Source: Granulicella sp. L46
GTDB taxonomy: Bacteria; Acidobacteriota; Terriglobia; Terriglobales; Acidobacteriaceae
Length of the DNA stretch: 64,000 bases
Direction of reading: 5' to 3'
Assembly: GCF_009765785.1 (NCBI RefSeq)
Contig: NZ_LMUT01000007.1
Coordinates: 161,448 to 225,447, forward strand
The translations under genes were made by a program, and so were the position numbers. Position 1 is the stretch's first letter. Each line of letters opens with the position of its first letter. Shown piece after piece: positions 25,869 to 33,537 of the stretch. A model generated the notes under the pieces. The model did not search any database and was not told the origin of the DNA. It saw nothing but the letters and a program-made list of their open reading frames with translations.

Positions 25869-28694
25869 GTGGCTTACCTGATCGACTCGAAGCAAACCAA
25901 ACCCGCCTGGCGCAACCGCATCCTCATCCTCTCCGCCCTCATCCTCCTCGCCCTCTTCTTCAGCGCCACCACCATCCTTTCCTACTGGGTCGACCTCCAG
26001 TGGTTTGGCTCGCTAGGCTTCGGCAGCGTCTTCTGGAAGATGCTCCTCCTCCAGGCCGGCGTCTTCCTCGTCATCGCCGCCCTCACCTTCGCAATACTCT
26101 TCACCGCCTTCACCGTTCTCCGCCGCGCGCATGCTAACGACCTCCCGCGAGCCCAGGCCCTCGTCATCTCCGGCCAAACCTTCAACCTCAACGTCGAGCC
26201 CGTCCTCCGCATCCTCTCCCTCGTAGTCTCCGTCGTCATCGCCCTCATCTCCGGCGCCTCCATCATGTCCGACTGGCCCCAGCTAGCCCTCTTCTGGTAC
26301 GCCCCCCACGCAACGGGTCCAGTCGCCGACCCCATCTTCGCCAAGCCCCTGAACTTTTACCTCTTCACCCTCCCCGCCTGGAACCTCCTCAACGACTGGC
26401 TCCTAACCCTGGCCCTCGCCATCTGCGCCGCCGCCGCCGTCTACTTCGTCATCACCAGCAGCACCCGCGCACTCGACAAGCGCACCACCGGCGTCCTCGG
26501 ATCCTCACCCTGGCGCGGCCTCTCCATCGCCATCTCCTTCCTCCTCCTCGTAGTAGCCAGCATGGTCTACGTCAGCCGCTACGAGCTACTCCTCGACCAC
26601 CACACCATCTTCGACGGCCTCAACTACACCGACGCCCACATCACCATCGGCGGCCTCCTCGTAGTCACCTTAGCCTTGATCGCCAGCGCCATCATCGCCG
26701 CCATCAACGCCCTCCGCATCCCGCGCGGCCGCCTAATCGCCGCCTCCATCGCGCCTGCAGCCATCTGCTACGTGGCGCTAGGCCTCATCGGCTGGTACGT
26801 CTCTAACTTCATCGTGAAACCAAACGAGCTAGTCCGCGAAGGCCCCTACATCACCAACAACATCCAGGCCACCCGCCAGGCCTACGGCCTGGACCGCTTC
26901 CACCAACAAGAATTCCCCGCCGAAACCACCATCGAGTCAGCCGACGCCGCCAACAATCAGCCCACCCTCCAGAACATCCGCCTATGGGATTGGCACGCCC
27001 TCCAGGACACCCTCCGCCAGGTCCAGGAAATCCGCACCTACTACGATTTCCCTGACATCGATATCGACCGCTACAACCTCAACGGAACCACCCGCCAGGT
27101 CATGCTGGCCGCCCGCGAGCTCAACATCGACAAGCTCCCCATCAGCAGCCGCAACTGGATCAACGAGCGCCTCACCTACACCCACGGCTACGGCGTCACC
27201 ATGAATCCCGTCAACGGCTTCACCACCGAAGGCCTCCCGCTCTTCCTGCTAAGCAACATGCCCGTCCAAAGCACCAGCCCCAACCTCACCGTCACCCGCC
27301 CCGAGATCTACTTCGGCGAGCTCACCAACTCCGACGTCTACGTCAACACCCACCAACAAGAATTCGACTACCCCCAAGGCCAGGGCAACAACTTCACCTC
27401 CTACCAGGGCACAGGCGGCATCCGTCTCGGCGGCTTCCTCCGCCGCATCCTCCTCGCCTTCGATCGCGGCGACATCGGCAAGCTCCCCTTCTCGGACGAC
27501 GTCACCCCCGACAGCCGCCTCCTCATGCGCCGCAACATCCGTGACCGCGTAGCAGCCCTGGCCCCCTTCCTAACCTTCGACCACGACCCCTACCTGGTCG
27601 TCGGCGACAACGGCCGCCTCTCCTGGATCCTCGACGCCTACACCACCTCCGACACCTACCCCTACTCCACCCACTACAACCTCGGCGACAACCCCGTAAA
27701 CTACATCCGCAACAGCGTCAAAGTCGTCGTCGACGCCTACAACGGCGCCGCCACCTTCTACGTCTTCGACCCCTCCGACCCCATCCTCACGGCCTACCGC
27801 GGCATCTTCCCCAGCCTCTTCCAGGACGCCGCCACCATGCCCGCCGACCTCCGCCGCCACGTCCGCTATCCCGAAGACATCTTCACCCTCCAATCCGAAG
27901 TCTACGGCCTCTACCACATGACCAACCCCGAGGTCTTCTTCAACCGCGAAGACCTCTGGACCGTAGCCACCGAGAACGGCACCGACGCCGACGGCCAGCA
28001 AGCCGTCATGCCCATGAAGCCCAACTACGTCCTCATGAAGCTCCCCAGCGGAGCCAAAGAGGAGTTCGTCGAAATCCTCCCCTTCACCCCCGCCAACCGC
28101 AACAACCTCATCGGCTGGATCGCCGGCCGCTGCGATGGCGACGACTACGGCAACGCAGTTGTCTACGACTTCCCGAAGACCCGCCTCGTCGACGGTCCGC
28201 AACAGATCGAAGCCCGCATCGATCAGAACGCCCAGCTCTCCGGCCAGCTCACTCTCTGGAACCAGCAAGGCTCGCACGTCCTCCGCGGCAGCCTCCTCGT
28301 CATCCCCACCGGCAAGGCCCTCCTCTACGCCGAGCCCATCTATCTCCAGGCCCAGCAATCCCCCATGCCCGAGCTCCGCCTGGTCGTCCTCGCTCTCCAG
28401 GACAAGCTAGCCTACGGACCCACCTTCCAGTCCGCCCTCACCTCTCTCTTCGGCGGCGAGCTCTCCTCCCTCACCGCCTCCGAAGCTCCCCAGCCAGCCG
28501 CCCCCTCCCCCAACTCACCCAACACTCCCCAACCCACTCAACCAGCCGCCACCACCCAATCCCTCATCGCCGAAGCCAGCCGTGACTTCGCCGACTACCA
28601 GCGCCTGACCGCCGCTGGCAAACTAGCCGAAGCCGGCCAGAAGCTCGACGCCCTCAAACACACCCTCGACCAGCTAAACGCTCACTCGAAGTAA
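25869..28694 (+). CDS. UPF0182 family membrane protein
   Basis: The 941-residue protein starts at GTG 25869 after AGGAGG. It has about seven membrane helices in the first 320 residues (ILILSALILLALFFS; LLQAGVFLVIAALTFAILF; LSLVVSVVIALISGASI, and others) and then a large soluble part with the UPF0182 signatures NIRLWDWHALQDTLRQVQ, YTHGYGVTMNPVN and GDNGRLSWILDAYTTSDTYPYS. A Pro/Ala/Thr-rich linker and a helical tail end it. The function of the family is unknown; the soluble domain probably faces the periplasm. Codon use is markedly C-ending, more so than in genes after 45 kb. Confidence 0.92.
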   Translation: MAYLIDSKQTKPAWRNRILILSALILLALFFSATTILSYWVDLQWFGSLGFGSVFWKMLLLQAGVFLVIAALTFAILFTAFTVLRRAHANDLPRAQALVISGQTFNLNVEPVLRILSLVVSVVIALISGASIMSDWPQLALFWYAPHATGPVADPIFAKPLNFYLFTLPAWNLLNDWLLTLALAICAAAAVYFVITSSTRALDKRTTGVLGSSPWRGLSIAISFLLLVVASMVYVSRYELLLDHHTIFDGLNYTDAHITIGGLLVVTLALIASAIIAAINALRIPRGRLIAASIAPAAICYVALGLIGWYVSNFIVKPNELVREGPYITNNIQATRQAYGLDRFHQQEFPAETTIESADAANNQPTLQNIRLWDWHALQDTLRQVQEIRTYYDFPDIDIDRYNLNGTTRQVMLAARELNIDKLPISSRNWINERLTYTHGYGVTMNPVNGFTTEGLPLFLLSNMPVQSTSPNLTVTRPEIYFGELTNSDVYVNTHQQEFDYPQGQGNNFTSYQGTGGIRLGGFLRRILLAFDRGDIGKLPFSDDVTPDSRLLMRRNIRDRVAALAPFLTFDHDPYLVVGDNGRLSWILDAYTTSDTYPYSTHYNLGDNPVNYIRNSVKVVVDAYNGAATFYVFDPSDPILTAYRGIFPSLFQDAATMPADLRRHVRYPEDIFTLQSEVYGLYHMTNPEVFFNREDLWTVATENGTDADGQQAVMPMKPNYVLMKLPSGAKEEFVEILPFTPANRNNLIGWIAGRCDGDDYGNAVVYDFPKTRLVDGPQQIEARIDQNAQLSGQLTLWNQQGSHVLRGSLLVIPTGKALLYAEPIYLQAQQSPMPELRLVVLALQDKLAYGPTFQSALTSLFGGELSSLTASEAPQPAAPSPNSPNTPQPTQPAATTQSLIAEASRDFADYQRLTAAGKLAEAGQKLDALKHTLDQLNAHSK

Positions 28695-28770
28695 CGATAA
28701 TCGCCGCACCTGCGCCATATGACCCATCTATCTAGCCGATAGGTACCCGACACCCGAAATACGCTCGAAA

Positions 28771-28828
28771 TGCGTCCCGAAACCAGGCTAAAGCAGTCGA
28801 TTTGGGACCCGAAACCCACCTAAGTCGC
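28771..28828 (-). repeat. Dispersed repeat with GGTTTCGGG motif, copy A (partner 57816-57871)
   Basis: Read on the minus strand, this region has CGACTTAGGTGGGTTTCGGGT followed by TTAGCCTGGTTTCGGGACGCA. Both halves recur in the same order at 57816-57871 on the plus strand. The flanking gap 28695-28928 carries no gene; it must also hold the promoter of the kinase gene. Confidence 0.7.
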
Positions 28829-28928
28829 GCTTTATACGCCCGTTTTACGTGTTCGCGGTTCCTATTGAACAGTAACGCCCTGCGACCAAGGATAAAATGA
28901 GCCGTCAGACCTGACGCGGTGAACTTCA

Positions 28929-30557
28929 ATGAGCAGTGGCGTCTCCGATCCAAATAAGATCTTTCCCCCTCTCCCCAATAGCGAGAATCCCGTAAATGTC
29001 GAGCGGTGGCTCGCCGCAATCGTCGAATCCTCCGACGACGCCATCCTCGGCATGGCGCTTTCCGGCGTAATCACCAGCTGGAATGCCGCCGCCACCAGGA
29101 TCTTCGGCTACGAACCCCACGAAGCCCTCGGCCAGCCAGTCTCTCTTCTAGCCTGGCCCGGCGAAGAGGAACGCATCGACCTGTTTCTCGCAATCCTGCG
29201 TCATGGCGGTCGCGTCGATCACACCGAGGTGTCCCGCAAGCACAAGAATGGAAAGAAAATACTGGTCGCCCTCAGCCTCTCCCCCATCGTCGATTCCAAC
29301 GGCACCATCATCGGCATCGCCAAGATCGCCCGCGATATCACCGAACGAACCGAAGCCGCCAGCGCCCTCGAAGATAGCCGGATCCGCCTAGCCGAGCAGC
29401 AGGCCAACGCCCGCGCCGAAATGCTCGCCGAACGCAAATTCCGCGAGCTCATCGAAAACGCTCCGGACGCCATCCTCCAGGTCGACCAGGCCGGCGCCAT
29501 CGTCATCGCCAATTGCACCGCCGAAAAAATGTTCTGCTACACCCGCGAAGAGTTGATCGGCCTAAACGTCGATCAGCTGGTCCCCGAAGCCAATCGCGCC
29601 GCCCACCCCACCCACCGCAAAACCCTTGCAACCGCAGGCAAAAGCCGACCCATGGGCTTAGGTCTGGATCTCTTCGCGCAGCGCAAGGACGGCACCCAGT
29701 TTCCTGTTGAAATCAGCCTAAGCCCCATGAATACGGAAGCCGGCGTCCACGTCACCGCTGTCATTCGCGACGTAACCGACCGCAAGCTGACCGAACAACG
29801 CGTCCGATCCCTGCAGGAAAGTTACATGACCGAGCTGCAGGCCAGGCACAAGGAAGCGGAACGCCTCAACCAGCTCAAAAGTGAGTTTATGGCCAGCATC
29901 AGCCATGAGCTCCGCACCCCGCTCCACACCATCATCGGTTTCGCAGAGCTTATGCAGGAAGAGGGGGAGGGCCCGCTCAACTCCAGGCAAAGGCGATTTA
30001 TGGAGCATATTCACGTTGATTCCGAACACCTGCTCGGCCTGATCAACGACGTTCTCGACCTCAGTCGCATCGAGGCTGGCGGCCTCCAACTCCATACGGA
30101 GCCGGTACGTTTAATCTTGATCGTCGCCGAATCGATTGCTGCCATCCGGCTCTACGCGGAGTCGCGATCAGTATCCATTCGCATGGGAAGTGAAATCGAC
30201 TTCAACGTCCTGGCAGATCCCATGAGGCTGCGCCAGATCCTCTACAACCTGCTCAGCAATGGAGCGAAATTCACGCAGCCCGGCGGCGAAGTCCATGTCG
30301 AGGCCGCCGTCGAAGGCAACAACGTTCGAATTACGGTCTCTGATACCGGTCTCGGCATCGCTCCGGAAGAGCGTACACAAATCTTCGAGAAGTTCTACCA
30401 GGTAGGTTTGACCCCCGTCGGTGTGCGTGAAGGAACAGGCCTGGGGCTGGCGATCTGCAAGCAATTGGTGGAGATGCAAAAAGGAACAATCTGGGTCGAA
30501 AGCGAACTCGGAAAAGGAAGCAAGTTCCATTTCACCCTGCCACACAACCAGACGTGA
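28929..30557 (+). CDS. PAS-domain sensor histidine kinase
   Basis: The 542-residue protein has no membrane helix. Two PAS domains (about 25-140, ESSDDAILGMALSGVITSWN; and 168-285, ENAPDAILQVDQAGAIVIAN) are followed by a HisKA domain with H326 in SISHELRTP and an HATPase domain with N-box NLLSNGAKF, G1 DTGLGIAPEE and G2 GTGLGLAIC. It would phosphorylate a response regulator, most simply the one encoded 44 bases downstream. The first PAS resembles FixL-type PAS in general pattern, but haem binding cannot be judged by eye. A CRP-type palindrome overlaps its stop codon. Confidence 0.93.
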   Translation: MSSGVSDPNKIFPPLPNSENPVNVERWLAAIVESSDDAILGMALSGVITSWNAAATRIFGYEPHEALGQPVSLLAWPGEEERIDLFLAILRHGGRVDHTEVSRKHKNGKKILVALSLSPIVDSNGTIIGIAKIARDITERTEAASALEDSRIRLAEQQANARAEMLAERKFRELIENAPDAILQVDQAGAIVIANCTAEKMFCYTREELIGLNVDQLVPEANRAAHPTHRKTLATAGKSRPMGLGLDLFAQRKDGTQFPVEISLSPMNTEAGVHVTAVIRDVTDRKLTEQRVRSLQESYMTELQARHKEAERLNQLKSEFMASISHELRTPLHTIIGFAELMQEEGEGPLNSRQRRFMEHIHVDSEHLLGLINDVLDLSRIEAGGLQLHTEPVRLILIVAESIAAIRLYAESRSVSIRMGSEIDFNVLADPMRLRQILYNLLSNGAKFTQPGGEVHVEAAVEGNNVRITVSDTGLGIAPEERTQIFEKFYQVGLTPVGVREGTGLGLAICKQLVEMQKGTIWVESELGKGSKFHFTLPHNQT

Positions 30558-30568
30558 TCTAAATCACA
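30553..30568. promoter_or_regulatory. CRP-type palindrome between kinase and response-regulator genes
   Basis: CGTGATCTAAATCACA contains a perfect GTGA-N6-TCAC dyad and differs from the E. coli CRP consensus core TGTGATCTAGATCACA at only two positions. It covers the kinase stop codon and ends 33 bases before the response-regulator start. A Crp/Fnr protein with a CRP-like recognition helix (TTRETVTR) is encoded at 32800-33486 and is the obvious candidate to bind it. Confidence 0.6.
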
Positions 30569-30601
30569 AGGTTTGTCCCTGGGCCTCTCTAAGCTACAGG
30601 T

Positions 30602-31009
30602 GTGACATCCCCATCCCCAGATCGCTCGACGGGTGCTGAGCGACCCTCGGCGAGAAGGATCCTCATTGCAGACGACGCCATGAGCAGCAGGGAATTACTG
30701 CGGACCATCCTTGAACGACAGGGCTACGTGGTGATGGAGGCCGAGGACGGCGCGCAAGCTGTAGACAAAGCTCCGAACTTCGCGCCCCATATGGTCATTC
30801 TCGATCTGCAGATGCCAAAATTGAACGGATACTCAACGGCAATCGCCTTACGCAAGATCGCTGCCTTCGCCAGTATTCCCATCATCGCCCTAGCCGCTGC
30901 ACTTCCAGAGGTCTCCCTAGAACAGATGACCCAGGCTGGATTCACGCATTGCCTCGTGAAACCCATCAGCCCAACCCGCCTACGGGAATGCGTGACGGAC
31001 CTGCTGTAA
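30602..31009 (+). CDS. Single-domain response regulator
   Basis: The 135-residue protein is a lone receiver domain: acidic pair D24-D25, phospho-acceptor D68 (VILDLQMP) and K120 (LVKPIS). The switch Thr/Ser that normally follows IALxx is Ala98 (IIALAAA), so the phosphorylation-driven switch may differ. There is no output domain, so it would act by protein contact or in a phosphorelay. The start is GTG 30602. It follows the kinase by 44 bases and is likely its partner. A CRP-type site in the gap could give it a promoter of its own. Confidence 0.88.
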   Translation: MTSPSPDRSTGAERPSARRILIADDAMSSRELLRTILERQGYVVMEAEDGAQAVDKAPNFAPHMVILDLQMPKLNGYSTAIALRKIAAFASIPIIALAAALPEVSLEQMTQAGFTHCLVKPISPTRLRECVTDLL

Positions 31010-31035
31010 CCACCCCCATCCACCAATCGAAACTG

Positions 31036-31230
31036 CGTCATCTCGACCGGAGCGGAGCGCAGTGGAGAGATCCCTGCATTCCGCACCCGCCCCCCTGAGC
31101 CAGCACATGAATAGGGCCAACGGCCCGGCCCATCACAGCCTAGGGCGAAGCCCTAGGTTAGGCCCAGCCACCAACCCAAGGGCTGAAGGCCCGACCTATA
31201 CCAAAGGGGATCAACGGCCCAACCCACAGC
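31036..31230. repeat. Interspersed intergenic repeats
   Basis: Two repeat types fill most of the gap between the convergent response-regulator genes. CGTCATCTCGACCGGAGCGG at 31036 leads into a TGGAGAGATCCCTG end (relative at 21353-21402). At about 31115-31215 are GC-rich hairpin pieces such as AGGGCGAAGCCCT, GGGCTGAAGGCCC and CCAACGGCCCGGCCC. They may serve as bidirectional transcription ends. No gene is seen. Confidence 0.65.
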
Positions 31231-31238
31231 CCACCCAC

Positions 31239-32591
31239 CTACCCAGGCAGCTCATACCGCTTGATCTTGTATCGCAACGCATCCCGCCCAATCCCCAGCC
31301 GCCGCGCCGCCTCCGACTGATTTCCCTTTACCGCTCGCAAAGTATCTGTAATCAACTGCCGTTCCTGGTCCTCCAGCAGCGACGAGCTCTCTTCGCTGCT
31401 GTTCAGCCTTGCCTCTGTATGAATGAGGCTTTCCGGCAGATTGTCGATATCCACCATAGTGCCGTCTGAAAGCATGCAGGCGCGGCCAATGACGTGTTCA
31501 AGCTCCCGCACATTACCCGGCCAGCCGTAGCGCTGTAGGACCAGCAGGGCTCGCTGAGTGAGACCCTCAATGGGCTTCGAGAACTCGCCGCTGAACTTGC
31601 GAACGAAATGGCGCGCCAGCAGCGGTATATCCTCTGGCCGATCCTTCAGCGGAGGCACAGTAAGCTCCACCATCGAGAGCCGATAGTAAAGATCCTCACG
31701 AAAATTCCCGGAGGCAATGGCCGCCCGCAAATCACGATGGGTTGCGGCGACGATCCGTACATTTACTTTGTGGGGGTTTAGCGAGCCAACCGGCAATATC
31801 TCCTGGTTTTGAATAGCTCGGAGAAGCTTTGCCTGTGTCGCGAGCGGCATGTCCCCAATCTCGTCCAAAAACAGCGTACCCCCGGTGGCAAGCTCAAATA
31901 GTCCAGTCTTATCGCGATCGGCACCCGTAAACGCACCTCGAACATGCCCGAACAGCTCGCTTTCAAACAGCGTTTCTACGACTGCGGAACAGTTGAGCAC
32001 CACAAACTTCCCCAATACGTGGCTTCTACGATGGAGTGCCGTCGCGATCAGGTCTTTCCCGGCGCCAGTGGGGCCTTGGATGAGTACCGACCGATAGTGC
32101 GGAGCGACTCGCTGAATCATCGCAAACAGATTCCACATCGGATCGCTCTTAGCCTGCAGGCCTTCAAACTCAAGATCCTGAGCTCCGGCGCCGGACGACG
32201 CGTGCACCCGCTTGCGAAGGTTGGCCGACTCGATCAGGGACGCAACTCGCTCCCGAAGCAGGCCAATCTTTACCGGCTTTTGCAGATAATCCGCCGCTCC
32301 CTGGCGAATCGCCGCGACTGCGGTCTCCGGCGTGTAATGCGCCGTCATCAGGATGACGTCGATGGATGAGTCAAAGCTAACAACCTCTTTCAGCACCTCC
32401 AGCCCGCTCATTTCGGGCATCACGAGGTCGGTCACCACCAGCCGCGGACGATGCTTTCTGACCAGTTCCAACCCCTCCACCGGGTTCGCCGCCGTATAAA
32501 CCGCAGCCTCAGAGTGCGCCAAAGCCACCGACAGCAGCTCCAAACTGCCAGGGTTGTCGTCGATGATCACAATAGAAAGAGCTTCGGCCAT
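31239..32591 (-). CDS. Sigma-54-dependent response regulator of the NtrC family
   Basis: The 450-residue protein has a receiver domain with D55 (VVTDLVMPE), T in LMTAHY and K in LQKPV. A central AAA+ domain follows, with Walker A GPTGAGKD, the sigma-54 contact loop GAFTGA, Walker B TLFLDEIGDM and arginine-rich FREDLYYRLSMVEL. A C-terminal Fis-type helix-turn-helix (NQSEAARRLGIGRDALRYK) completes it. All parts are intact. It activates sigma-54 promoters. One candidate, with correct -24/-12 spacing, lies in the 208-base gap to the divergent Crp/Fnr gene. No dedicated kinase is adjacent other than the PAS kinase of the convergent operon. Confidence 0.95.
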   Translation of the reverse strand: MAEALSIVIIDDNPGSLELLSVALAHSEAAVYTAANPVEGLELVRKHRPRLVVTDLVMPEMSGLEVLKEVVSFDSSIDVILMTAHYTPETAVAAIRQGAADYLQKPVKIGLLRERVASLIESANLRKRVHASSGAGAQDLEFEGLQAKSDPMWNLFAMIQRVAPHYRSVLIQGPTGAGKDLIATALHRRSHVLGKFVVLNCSAVVETLFESELFGHVRGAFTGADRDKTGLFELATGGTLFLDEIGDMPLATQAKLLRAIQNQEILPVGSLNPHKVNVRIVAATHRDLRAAIASGNFREDLYYRLSMVELTVPPLKDRPEDIPLLARHFVRKFSGEFSKPIEGLTQRALLVLQRYGWPGNVRELEHVIGRACMLSDGTMVDIDNLPESLIHTEARLNSSEESSSLLEDQERQLITDTLRAVKGNQSEAARRLGIGRDALRYKIKRYELPG

Positions 32592-32719
32592 GAATGAGCA
32601 AACGTAAACAACCTAAATCCTATCCCCCCCCCGTCTGGATGGCTAGTTGGGTCATTTGGCGCAGCTGGTGGGTGTCAACACTCAGTTGCCAGGGCGAGAT
32701 CCTACCCTGAACAGGTGTA

Positions 32720-32735
32720 TGTGTCTCAAATCACA
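32720..32735. promoter_or_regulatory. Imperfect CRP-type site upstream of the Crp/Fnr gene
   Basis: TGTGT-CTCAAA-TCACA fits the CRP arrangement TGTGA-N6-TCACA with one mismatch in the left arm. It lies 64 bases before the Crp/Fnr start and immediately upstream of the predicted -24 element, so autoregulation is plausible. Confidence 0.45.
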
Positions 32736-32747
32736 CGAAATCAAGTT

Positions 32748-32763
32748 TGGCAGCGGGATTGCT
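32748..32763 (+). promoter_or_regulatory. Predicted sigma-54 (-24/-12) promoter of the Crp/Fnr gene
   Basis: TGGCAGCGGGATTGCT has the invariant GG (32749-32750) and GC (32761-32762) separated by exactly 10 bases, as in TGGCAC-N5-TTGCW. Transcription would start near 32774 and give a leader of about 26 bases with a GGAG ribosome binding site before ATG 32800. The divergent neighbour encodes a sigma-54 activator. Confidence 0.6.
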
Positions 32764-32799
32764 TTAGTTCAGGTCAGACATCACAACGGAGAGTTCTAA

Positions 32800-33486
32800 A
32801 TGACCAAGTGCCTGAATTGTCCTGAAGCTGGAAAACACGCATTCTGCAAGCTCGGTCCAGAGTCTCGCGCCTTCCTCGAATCGAACTCGCTAACAACCGA
32901 CTACTCCCGTGGCTCGACTCTCTTTCGCGAGGGAGATCGCAGCAATGCAGTCTTCGTTATGTGCTCGGGCAAGGCCAAGGTTTCGGCGACCTCCAGGGAC
33001 GGGAAGACCATGATCTTGCGGATCGCTGACGCCGGCGACGTATTGGGCATGAGCGCAGCTTTGACGAAGGGCGAGTATGAAGTGACGGCTGAGGCTCTTG
33101 AGCCATGCCGCGTTCGAGTCCTTCATCTGAGGCACCTTACGACAATGTTGCAGAAGTACGGCGATGCCAGCTTGGGAGCCGCCAATGCGCTCGCAGAGGA
33201 CTATCGCGCAGCGTTCGACGAAGCACGGCTGATTGCGCTTCCCGCGTCACCGGCAGGACGGGTCGCCCGCCTGATTCTGGACTGGGCAGACGATGCGAGG
33301 AGCCGTTCCAATTCGCTGATTACGATGTCTCTGACGCATGAAGAGGTCGCATCTATGACGGCTACCACTCGCGAGACCGTCACAAGAACCCTCGGACGCT
33401 TTCGCAAAGATAAGATTATTTCGACGCACGGCGTTGTTTTGACCGTCCTTCAGCCGAAAGCACTCGAACGGCTTTGTGCCTGCTAA
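32800..33486 (+). CDS. Crp/Fnr family transcriptional regulator
   Basis: The 228-residue protein has a cyclic-nucleotide-binding fold (RGSTLFREGDRSNAVFVM; LRIADAGDVLGMSA), a long dimer helix and a winged helix-turn-helix with MTATTRETVTRTL. The recognition helix has the R-E-x-x-x-R order of CRP, which reads GTGA half-sites, and such sites lie at 30553 and 32720. Cys residues at 4, 7 and 16 (C-x2-C-x8-C) plus C103 could bind an Fe-S cluster as in FNR, although the spacing is not that of E. coli FNR. The residues that bind cAMP in CRP are not evident. It probably senses redox or oxygen state. Confidence 0.92.
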   Translation: MTKCLNCPEAGKHAFCKLGPESRAFLESNSLTTDYSRGSTLFREGDRSNAVFVMCSGKAKVSATSRDGKTMILRIADAGDVLGMSAALTKGEYEVTAEALEPCRVRVLHLRHLTTMLQKYGDASLGAANALAEDYRAAFDEARLIALPASPAGRVARLILDWADDARSRSNSLITMSLTHEEVASMTATTRETVTRTLGRFRKDKIISTHGVVLTVLQPKALERLCAC

Positions 33487-33537
33487 GGGTATCTATCACC
33501 GCGCGAGAACAGATTGACGACATTGCCATCGGTCTTG

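Noticed and set aside
27570..28358. 262-codon minus-strand frame inside the UPF0182 gene
   Set aside because: Glu/Val/Gly-rich mirror of C-ending codons in the real gene.
30553..30568. FNR box (TTGAT-N4-ATCAA) instead of CRP-type site
   Set aside because: The outer bases are GTGAT/ATCAC, fitting CRP better, and the local regulator has a CRP-like recognition helix.
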